Shown: piece by piece, positions 36,153-42,973 of the stretch
Layout: every line of letters starts with the position of its first letter
Position numbering within the stretch: the stretch's first letter is position 1
Origin: an uncultured Marinococcus sp.
GTDB lineage: Bacteria; Bacillota; Bacilli; Bacillales; Marinococcaceae
Reading direction: 5' to 3'
DNA length: 64,000 nt
Assembly (NCBI RefSeq): GCF_947493875.1
Contig: NZ_CANLSU010000003.1
Span: 434,001 to 498,000, forward strand
Notes under the pieces: model-generated
Database searches by the model: none
Seen by the model: only the letters and a program-made list of their open reading frames with translations
Told to the model about the DNA's origin: nothing
Position numbers and translations under genes: made by a program

Positions 36153-36178
36153 CTTCCCTTTGGCAGCCGTCGTCAAAC
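36153..36178 (-). promoter_or_regulatory. Sigma-B-like promoter of csbD
   Basis: Minus strand GTTTGA, 14-bp spacer, GGGAAG, ending 36 bp before the csbD ATG. The sigma-B consensus is GTTTAA-N12-15-GGGWAW; 5 of 6 bases match at -35. Confidence 0.55.
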
Positions 36179-36213
36179 GGCAGAGTTTCGATTTGTGTAT
36201 TATTTGCAGTTTT

Positions 36214-36978
36214 TCACCAGACCGTCCAGCCGCCATCGACGACGATCGTCTGTCCGGTTACCATATCGGAGGAAGCCGAGCTGAGAAAAGCGACCGCTCC
36301 GAACAGATCCTCGGGACGGGCCAGCCTGCCAAGCGGAATTCTGGCAAGCACTTCCTTTTTAAATTTTGTATCCTCAAACATTTTTTCTGTCATTGGAGTT
36401 TCAATAAAGGTCGGAGCTAAAGCATTAACGTTGATGCCGTCAGAAGCCCACTCAATAGCCAGGGATTTTGTCAACTGTGTAACGCCTCCCTTGCTCGAGC
36501 TGTAGGCAGCGCGGTTGTAATACCCCACAAAAGCCATCTGGGAGGACATATTGATGATTTTGCCCTGTCCTGCTTTACGCATCCACCTGCCCGCTGCCTG
36601 ACAGGCAAAAAAGACGCTTTTTAAATTAATGTCATGGATGCGGTCCCACTGCTCCTCCGTTACTTCTTTCGCCGGAGCCGGGATATTCGTGCCGGCATTG
36701 TTCAGGAGCACATCGATTTGGCCGAACCGTTTGTAAATACTTTCAAACAGTTCATCCAAATGTTTTATTTCAGTTAAATCAAATGGGAACGGCTCGGCCG
36801 GTTGACCTTTCTCCTGAATTATCCGGGCTGTTTCCTGTAAAGCCTGCTCCTCCCTGGCTACCAGAGCCACACGGGCACCGGCCTCAGCCAGCATGACCGC
36901 TATTTCTTTTCCAATGCCTTTGTTAGCGCCTGTAACGACAATCGTTTTTCCTTCTAAAGAAAACAGATTAGGGCTGAT
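36214..36978 (-). CDS. Short-chain dehydrogenase/reductase with non-canonical start
   Basis: About 254 aa, classical SDR: TGANKGIG cofactor loop, NNAG, catalytic Ser (MSSQ), Tyr-x3-Lys (YSSSK) and the late PLGRLARPEDL. Substrate probably a polyol or sugar acid, judged only from the neighbours. The start is odd: an AAAGGAGGG site is followed 6 nt later by ATC at 36978, and no ATG, GTG or TTG lies in frame between the promoter (36995-37031) and the conserved domain. A TTG at 37020 is upstream of the -10. AUC, or less likely CUG at 36966, may be used; a point mutation is the alternative. Confidence 0.8.
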   Translation of the reverse strand: MSPNLFSLEGKTIVVTGANKGIGKEIAVMLAEAGARVALVAREEQALQETARIIQEKGQPAEPFPFDLTEIKHLDELFESIYKRFGQIDVLLNNAGTNIPAPAKEVTEEQWDRIHDINLKSVFFACQAAGRWMRKAGQGKIINMSSQMAFVGYYNRAAYSSSKGGVTQLTKSLAIEWASDGINVNALAPTFIETPMTEKMFEDTKFKKEVLARIPLGRLARPEDLFGAVAFLSSASSDMVTGQTIVVDGGWTVW

Positions 36979-36994
36979 GGCTTTCCCTCCTTTT

Positions 36995-37031
36995 ATGAAT
37001 ACGTATACATTAACAGGCAAGCTTTTATCAA
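36995..37031 (-). promoter_or_regulatory. Promoter and ATACGTAT operator of the SDR gene
   Basis: Minus strand TTGATA (37026-37031), 18 bp, TATACG (37002-37007). The -10 is covered by ATGAATACGTATACAT (36995-37010), a near-palindrome with the same core as the operator of the HisD-like gene. Confidence 0.6.
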
Positions 37032-37069
37032 CTATTTACATAATAAGCGGCTCAATATCGCGCCGGTGT

Positions 37070-38349
37070 TCAGTCAGTCGTGCTGTATCTTTGCACACGT
37101 AATGCAGCCTGGGCCTTATGTCCCTCGAAGCCTTCGAGCTCACACAGCCGTTCGGCGTATCTGCCTATTTCAACACTGGCTTTTTTTGTCACGCGCTGAT
37201 ACGTACAGTTTTTTAAAAACTTGCCTACCCATAAACCGCCCGTATATTTTGCCGCCTGCTTGGTCGGGAGTGTATGGTTGGTTCCAATTACTTTATCCCC
37301 GTAGGCGACATTCATTTCCGGCCCAAGAAAGAGTGCTCCGTAGTTTGTCATGTTTTCCAGAAAGTAATCCGGATCCCTGGTGAGGACTTCTACGTGTTCA
37401 TAGGCGAGCTTGTCCGCCTCCTGAACAGCTTCCTCCACATTTTCCACGACGATGATAGAACCATTATCCTGCCACGCCTGCTCTGCGACTTCCGCTGTCG
37501 GGAGGGTTTTTAACTGACGGGCAATTTCCTCCTCCAAAGACTCGGCAAGCAATTGGGACGTTGTAATGAGGGCCCCGGGGATGTGGGCCCGTGCTCTGCC
37601 TGACCGAGAATATCGGTGGCTACCATTTCGACGTCGGCTGTTTCATCAGCAATCACGAGCGTTTCGGTCGGGCCTGCAAATAAGTCAATGCCCACTCTGC
37701 CGTACAGCTGCCGCTTTGCTTCCGCTACAAAAGCGTTGCCTGGACCGACGATCATATCCACCGGCTGAATTGTCTCCGTGCCGACAGCCATCGCAGTCAT
37801 TGCCTGGACTCCTCCCAGCAGATAGATTTCATCCGCCCCGGCCATATGCATGGCTGCCACCGTGGCTGCCGGTATTTCCCCGTTAGTCGGAGGCGTGCAG
37901 GCAATCACTCTTTCGACCCCGGCCACCTTCGCTGTGACAATACTCATGTAGGAAGAGGCCACCATCGGATAGCGTCCACCCGGAATATAGCAGCCCACGC
38001 TGTTCACTGGGATATTTTTATGTCCTAAAATCACGCCGGGCCGCGTTTCCACTTCAATATCCTGAATGGATTCCCGCTGATGCCGGGCAAAATTTTGAAT
38101 TTGCGACTGCGCAAAGCTAATATCATCAATCACCTGCTGCGGCAGCTCATCCATCACCTGTTGAATGGTTTCAGATGACAACCGGAATGATTCCGGCGAC
38201 CATTTGTCGAATTTTTCCGAGAGCTCCCGGACCGCTTTATCTCCCCGCTCCTCTACGTCATGAATAATCCCCTGGACTGCCTGCTGAACCTTCGTGTCCG
38301 CCTCCTGTTTCTCCTGATCGCTTTTTCCTCTTTTCAGATAAGTGGGCAT
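37070..38349 (-). pseudogene. HisD-like dehydrogenase, frameshifted
   Basis: A histidinol-dehydrogenase-family gene read in two frames. The first part (38349 to about 37580) has the NAD-dependent HisD core: [46 protein letters not shown] and GQAEHGP. The second part (about 37575 to 37070) has [10 protein letters not shown], the [14 protein letters not shown] loop with catalytic His, and the C-terminus. They meet at a GGCCCCGGGG run (37571-37580) where two extra G, or one missing base, break the frame. The gene is not in a histidine operon and sits with an SDR, so it is one of the HisD paralogues that oxidise other polyols (for example the HpsN type). Either a recent pseudogene or a base-call error. 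Start ATG at 38349 behind AAAAGGAGG. Confidence 0.82.
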
Positions 38350-38366
38350 GGGACATCCTCCTTTTT

Positions 38367-38382
38367 TTGAATACGTATTCAA
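38367..38382. promoter_or_regulatory. Perfect palindromic operator TTGAATACGTATTCAA
   Basis: A 16-bp perfect palindrome with central CG, right at the -10/+1 of the HisD-like promoter. The same core recurs at 36995-37010 and, without the flanks, at 875-886. LacI- and GntR-family operators have such symmetry; the regulator is not in view. Confidence 0.65.
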
Positions 38383-38409
38383 CATAAAACAAACTAATTA
38401 TTTTGTAAA
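38381..38409 (-). promoter_or_regulatory. Promoter of the HisD-like gene
   Basis: Minus strand TTTACA (38404-38409), 17 bp, TATGTT (38381-38386). Confidence 0.65.
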
Positions 38410-38417
38410 CGCTTTAT
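38404..38417. promoter_or_regulatory. CcpA cre-like site
   Basis: TGTAAACGCTTTAT fits the cre consensus TGWAANCGNTNWCA at 12 of 14 positions and covers the -35 of the HisD-like gene, implying carbon catabolite repression. Confidence 0.55.
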
Positions 38418-38441
38418 TAAATATCCTGCCTGTTTTCTTAC

Positions 38442-38479
38442 AAAAAATACGGTGCCCGTTTATCATAAACAGACACCGT
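38442..38479 (-). terminator. Terminator of the GH120 gene
   Basis: ACGGTG...CGTTTAT and ATAAAC...CACCGT form a long stem with an internal loop; six T follow on the minus strand. Confidence 0.75.
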
Positions 38480-38490
38480 ACTATTAAAAA

Positions 38491-40413
38491 TTACCCCCAC
38501 ACCTTTATTTCGTTTTTGCCAGCCTGCAGCTGACCGATAGGCCCCGGCACATCTGCATTGGCTTTTTGCTTGCCTAAGAAGTCAGTATCTATCCGGAGCT
38601 CGCTTCCATCCGGATTTTCAAAATCCGCATCCACGATACGCGCCCGCCCCAGATTTCCTGTATGCTTTATCTCCCCATTCATTTGTTCAAATTCACCGGG
38701 CAGTTCACAGGACAGATACACCTCATCCCCTTTTTCAATGATCGTAAGCTCGGGGTCAAAAGCTTCTTTAGTTAACGCCTCATGTTCTCCTTCAAACGGA
38801 ACGGCCCCGTTAAAGTAAGCATTATGATTAATATAGACCGGCTGCTCGACACTGTGGAACGCTTCATGGTCCCCGCCGACCTGGTCCACCCTTTCGACAT
38901 ATTCCTCAAGCGACGCCGTGTATCCGTTAAAATGGGAGGTGCCTACATCTTTCAAATCCGATTTTCCTACAAACATGTTATTGTAAAAACGATCGTCTCC
39001 GCCGTAGACAGGCGCAAACCCGGCTACCTCCGTGCTGTGGGGGAGGTGATACGGGGTCGCCCGGTCCAGCATCTTCTTGTGCACCATTTTGCCCGCAATC
39101 AGATTGCTCACGTAGGCTCCGCCCTGCGCATGGTTATCCAGAGCATAGTCTGCGGTTAAAATATTATGGTCCACCACATACGGACCGCTGCTCACTTCCA
39201 CGAAAAGATCACGGCTATTCCTGTAAAACAGGTTTTTGCTTACTCTCGTGCCCTGGGTCTGCCAGTCGAGCCATATTCCAAGCGAGCAGTCATAGATACG
39301 ATTGCTGTGAATCTGGACATCAATCGCTGCGTGCAGCTTAATTCCGGCGATTTCATGGCCAAAAAACTCCCGCTTTAATGCGATATTATAAATGTGGTTA
39401 TGATAGATCTCGCTGAATACGCAGCCCAGATGACCGACCACCCCGTTCTGGCCGCAATCATAAATGGTGTTGTTCCGAATAATGTGAGAGCCGGTGCGCT
39501 CCTTGCTCCAGCCAATATGACGGGCCATAAACACAGATTCCAGCTGATACTGATAGCCTGGTTTGTCCTTTCTTTTTGTCCGGTAATTGTCTCCAGTGGA
39601 TGCTTCCTTTCCAATACTGATCGCACTGCACTTGGAATCATGAATCACGTTGTTTTCGATAACCCACCCTTTGCTCCAGTGCGGTCCGATCAATCCCGGC
39701 TGATCCGCTGTCGGAGGCGTCCACGGCGTTGCTGCCTGGGCCATTTCAAACCCCTGCACCGTAATATAGTCAAGCCCCGTCAATTCCGGGTAAAAGCAGG
39801 CTTTCCGCACATTTATTTCCACGAGCTCTTTATTGGGATCAGCGCCCTGAAAATTGGCGAAAATCGTCGTATGGCTGCCGTCTGCTTCCGCATACCAGCG
39901 GTACGTGGTCTGCTCTGAATAGAGGACAGGAACAGTCGTTTTTGTCCAGTGGTCCAAAACCTCGGTCTGCTTTTCGGGATTCAGCACTTCCGCAAAGGTT
40001 TCTGCTTCGTAAAAGGACATTCCGTTTAAATACACATCGCCCAGATGCCTGCCCGGATTGTGAACGATCCAGTCCCCGAATATTTCTTCCGTAAACGGAT
40101 TGTAGTCGCCAAATAACGTGTTTGGGACGGCTGCCTTCCAGACCGTTCCCTCCACCTGTTCCCAGTAGTCAATTTGTTCCGAACCTTTAATCACTGCCTT
40201 TTCTCCGGGAGCTGCGGTATATGTAATTCTCCGGGTCTCACTCCGGCCGCCGTTTTTCGGCTTCACCCATTCTCTGTATTCACCTTCATGCACCACTACG
40301 GTGTCTCCCGCGGTGGCCAGTGAAGCTGCTCGATTAATTGTTAAAAAAGGACTTTCCTGTGTGCCGTCGTTTTTGTCAGAGCCGTTTTTTGCTACATGAT
40401 ATTCAAGTGCCAT
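38491..40413 (-). CDS. GH120 beta-xylosidase
   Basis: A 640-aa right-handed parallel beta-helix enzyme. The N-terminus (EYHVAKNGSDKNDGTQESPF, TAGDTVVVHEGEYREWV) and length match glycoside hydrolase family 120, known from XylC of Thermoanaerobacterium. From memory its nucleophile Asp382 and acid/base Glu405 are 23 residues apart; here Asp383 (WLDWQ) and Glu406 (FVEVSSGP) have the same spacing and offset by one. There is no signal peptide, so it acts in the cytoplasm on imported xylo-oligosaccharides. It is divergent from an AraC regulator and shows cyclic NNxI/HSNRIYDC coil repeats in the middle. Confidence 0.85.
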   Translation of the reverse strand: MALEYHVAKNGSDKNDGTQESPFLTINRAASLATAGDTVVVHEGEYREWVKPKNGGRSETRRITYTAAPGEKAVIKGSEQIDYWEQVEGTVWKAAVPNTLFGDYNPFTEEIFGDWIVHNPGRHLGDVYLNGMSFYEAETFAEVLNPEKQTEVLDHWTKTTVPVLYSEQTTYRWYAEADGSHTTIFANFQGADPNKELVEINVRKACFYPELTGLDYITVQGFEMAQAATPWTPPTADQPGLIGPHWSKGWVIENNVIHDSKCSAISIGKEASTGDNYRTKRKDKPGYQYQLESVFMARHIGWSKERTGSHIIRNNTIYDCGQNGVVGHLGCVFSEIYHNHIYNIALKREFFGHEIAGIKLHAAIDVQIHSNRIYDCSLGIWLDWQTQGTRVSKNLFYRNSRDLFVEVSSGPYVVDHNILTADYALDNHAQGGAYVSNLIAGKMVHKKMLDRATPYHLPHSTEVAGFAPVYGGDDRFYNNMFVGKSDLKDVGTSHFNGYTASLEEYVERVDQVGGDHEAFHSVEQPVYINHNAYFNGAVPFEGEHEALTKEAFDPELTIIEKGDEVYLSCELPGEFEQMNGEIKHTGNLGRARIVDADFENPDGSELRIDTDFLGKQKANADVPGPIGQLQAGKNEIKVWG

Positions 40414-40458
40414 GAAGCTTTCCCCCTTCTATCAATCTATTTTTATTATAGGCGGGAA

Positions 40459-40473
40459 GCTTCTTATGCTTCT
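40459..40473. promoter_or_regulatory. Direct repeat GCTTCT, candidate AraC site
   Basis: GCTTCT at 40459-40464 and 40468-40473, one helical turn minus one apart, lies upstream of a TATAAT for the GH120 gene that has no good -35, as expected for an activator-dependent promoter. Confidence 0.35.
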
Positions 40474-40530
40474 ATTCAAAAAATAGTATAATATAAGACA
40501 ATATTAGTGTTTTTGAAAGGGGATACGGCT

Positions 40531-41298
40531 TTGGTCTTTTTTGAGCCTCACGGAGTCGAAGAACAGGAATCATTTCAACGTGTCACCTTAACCAATTTCA
40601 GCTTTCCGCTTCACTTTCACCGTGCCTATGAGCTGATCCTTGTCCAGGAAGGACAAGTGCGGGTAACCATTGACCAAAAAGAATATCTTCTGCAGCAAAA
40701 CGAGGCAGCCTTTATTTTTAACAATCAGATGCATGAATTTACAACGGTCGGGCATTCCGCTATCACCATCATCATTTTTTCTCCTGAATTAATTGGTCGT
40801 TTTTTTATGGATTATAAAGGCTTGGTCCCTGTAAATAATACGTTTTCTCTTTCACCGGACATGCAGCTGCCGTCTCGGGATTCCGTCTACAGGCAGAAAA
40901 GCTTTTTGTACGGCATATGCAGTACGTTAGAGGAAAACACCGATTTCAAGCCCGTACAATACTCTGCGAAAACGAAAATCCTTCATCAAATGCTTTTGTA
41001 TGTGGATAATAATTACGCCTCCGCGTGTACGTTAAAAGCGGTGGCTGAACATTTGCAGTATGATTACCCTTATCTGTCCAAGCTGTTTGTGCACATGGCG
41101 GGCATGACCTTTACCGAATACTTAAACTATTATCGGGTATCGCGGGCCTGCTATTTACTGAAAAGCAGCCAGCAGCCGATCGGGGAAATTGCTGCAGACT
41201 GCGGCTACAGCAGCCTCCGTTCATTCAACCGGAATTTTCAGGCATTCGTGCGTGACTCGCCCCGCAGGTTTCGAGAGCTTTCCTCTCATCAGGCTTAA
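40531..41298 (+). CDS. AraC-family transcriptional regulator
   Basis: About 256 aa. An N-terminal cupin sensor domain (FPLHFHRAYELILVQEGQVRVTIDQKEY) and a C-terminal double helix-turn-helix (CTLKAVAEHLQYDYPYLSKLFVHMAGMTFTEYLNYYRV; IGEIAADCGYSSLRSFNRNFQAF). Probably an activator of the divergent GH120 gene on binding a xylo-sugar. The TTG at 40531 lies 8 nt after AAAGGGG; the GTG at 40507 is upstream of that site. A TATAAT at 40487-40492 may be its -10. Confidence 0.85.
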   Translation: MVFFEPHGVEEQESFQRVTLTNFSFPLHFHRAYELILVQEGQVRVTIDQKEYLLQQNEAAFIFNNQMHEFTTVGHSAITIIIFSPELIGRFFMDYKGLVPVNNTFSLSPDMQLPSRDSVYRQKSFLYGICSTLEENTDFKPVQYSAKTKILHQMLLYVDNNYASACTLKAVAEHLQYDYPYLSKLFVHMAGMTFTEYLNYYRVSRACYLLKSSQQPIGEIAADCGYSSLRSFNRNFQAFVRDSPRRFRELSSHQA

Positions 41299-42005
41299 TT
41301 ACCGACGGAGGATTTCATGATCCGGAGAAACGAATTCGCATTCCTTTGAAATTCATACGAAACAAAGACTTCTTCCACCATATGACCCTCCGAGGTTAAA
41401 TATTCAATCACTGCATCCAGATGCTCGTACCTCTCGCCCTTCAGATCCACCAGCGGAAAAATGCGCACTTCCTCTTTTGCTACTCTCACCAATTCTGTAA
41501 GCGTGTCGATGTGAAAGTCATAGCTCAGGCGGTCGGCGTACATAAACAGGAAATGGGCGGACAAAACGGTGTCAAAGGTGCTGTCCTCAAAGGGCAGCAC
41601 CGGTAGTTCCGCTGGCACGTACCGGCCGCCTGAATGATACATATCCTCCGAACAGTCGCGCAGTGCCTGTGTGCGTCTGCTTTTTAAATCTTCAACACTA
41701 TGAATATAACCCCATTCGTAATTACCTTTGGCCTTCATTATGTGTTCCGCCGCGTGCTCAATATCCTGAAGCCCCTTTTGTTTTAGATCTTCGCCACGGT
41801 GATCGTACGCGATATCACAGGCTGTCACCTCTGCTCCCAGACTGTTTGCGATAGCCGTAAACGAACAGGCCCCGGCCGGGCAATCCAGAATCCTCCTTCC
41901 TTGGATCCCTGCTTTGGACAGGTCAAACATATCCAGGTATTCGTCAAATGTGCGTCCGATAAAAACAATACGTTCCAAATCAAGCTTCTTCTTTTCTCTG
42001 CTCAA
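41295..42005 (-). CDS. SAM-dependent methyltransferase-like protein
   Basis: A 236-aa class I methyltransferase fold. Motif I is RILDCPAGACSFTAIA (about 38-53), followed by VTACDIAYDH and the late FEDSTFDTVLSAHFLFMY. The Cys in motif I where most enzymes have Gly is a subfamily trait. Substrate unknown. A TTG at 42005 behind GAGGTGAG is the start. It overlaps the AraC gene by 4 bp tail to tail and stands alone. Confidence 0.75.
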   Translation of the reverse strand: MSREKKKLDLERIVFIGRTFDEYLDMFDLSKAGIQGRRILDCPAGACSFTAIANSLGAEVTACDIAYDHRGEDLKQKGLQDIEHAAEHIMKAKGNYEWGYIHSVEDLKSRRTQALRDCSEDMYHSGGRYVPAELPVLPFEDSTFDTVLSAHFLFMYADRLSYDFHIDTLTELVRVAKEEVRIFPLVDLKGERYEHLDAVIEYLTSEGHMVEEVFVSYEFQRNANSFLRIMKSSVGN

Positions 42006-42021
42006 CTCTGCTCACCTCAAA

Positions 42022-42070
42022 TAAAAAAGATTACCCTCAAGGTAGCATACGAGCTGCTACCAGGGTAATC
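42022..42070 (-). terminator. Terminator of the SDR gene at 42116
   Basis: GATTACCCT..GGTAGCA and TGCTACC.GGGTAATC form a 15-bp interrupted stem; six T follow on the minus strand. Confidence 0.85.
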
Positions 42071-42115
42071 CTTACTGGAAAAATAATCGATTTTTATTCG
42101 TTATTCTAACGGCTG

Positions 42116-42874
42116 TTAAGCTAACGATCCTCCATCGACAACCATCTCGTCCCCGGTTACAAACCGGGATTCATCGGAAGCATAGTACAGGGCAGCGTAC
42201 GCAATGTCCACCGCTTCCCCGTGGTGGGGCGGAAGAGGCACAACGTCCTGATTATCCTCTGAAATGGTTTTCTGCCGCTCGCCCATGATTGGCGTCCGTA
42301 TCGGACCTGGATGAATGCTGTTTGCCCGAATGCTTTCTTCGGCAAAATGGGCAGCCACGTGCTTCGTCATGGAACGTATCGCCCCTTTGGCCGCACTGTA
42401 GGCTGTGCCGTTACCGCCAGCTGCTCCGGACCCGGTTAAGGCGGCCATCGATGCTATATTAATAATCGATCCCTGCCCGGCCTTCTGCATTTCCGGGATC
42501 ACTTCGCGCATGCCGAGAAAGTACCCGGTCGAATCCACGTTCATGACTTTGTTCCATTCCTCCAGGGAGGTTTCGAGAATTTTGCTCGGATAGTGGATGC
42601 CTGCGTTATTGACCAGAATATCCACCTGCCCGTAGGTATCCACCGCTTGTTGAACAGCCTTTTTCCAATTCTCCTCTGAGGTGGTATCCAGCTCGAAGGC
42701 AGAGATATCCGCCCCTTCGTCCTGTATTTTCTTTACTTCCTCCTGCAGCAGATTGAATTGAACGTCGGCTGCTATAACCTTCGCTCCCTCTTCTGCAAAC
42801 AGTCTGGCAGTACCGAGACCAATCCCACCGGCTGCCCCGGTCACAATTGCAACTTTGTTTTGTAAACGTGCCAA
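42116..42874 (-). CDS. Short-chain dehydrogenase (glucose/3-oxoacyl type)
   Basis: A 252-aa classical SDR: TGAAGGIG loop (12-19), NNAG (near 88), Ser of NIASMAALTG, Tyr-x3-Lys (YSAAK), late HPGPIRTP and VTGDEMVVDGG. Substrate not determinable. A TTG start at 42874 follows AAGGAGGAACTAGA. Monocistronic, with its own terminator; divergent from the intron-bearing DUF4256 locus. Confidence 0.85.
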   Translation of the reverse strand: MARLQNKVAIVTGAAGGIGLGTARLFAEEGAKVIAADVQFNLLQEEVKKIQDEGADISAFELDTTSEENWKKAVQQAVDTYGQVDILVNNAGIHYPSKILETSLEEWNKVMNVDSTGYFLGMREVIPEMQKAGQGSIINIASMAALTGSGAAGGNGTAYSAAKGAIRSMTKHVAAHFAEESIRANSIHPGPIRTPIMGERQKTISEDNQDVVPLPPHHGEAVDIAYAALYYASDESRFVTGDEMVVDGGSLA

Positions 42875-42966
42875 TCTAGTTCCTCCTTCAATGATTCAGA
42901 CTCATCCGTTTTCTCTCGTATAAATACCCATTATGGGCAGCGGGTAATCAATACCCTTTGGAATGG

Positions 42967-42972
42967 TATAAT
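42967..42972 (+). promoter_or_regulatory. TATAAT -10 abutting the intron
   Basis: TATAAT one base before the group II intron 5' end. No strong -35 is seen at 17 bp. It is the best candidate for the ancestral promoter of the DUF4256 gene, whose ribosome site lies just after the intron. Confidence 0.4.
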
Positions 42973-42973
42973 T

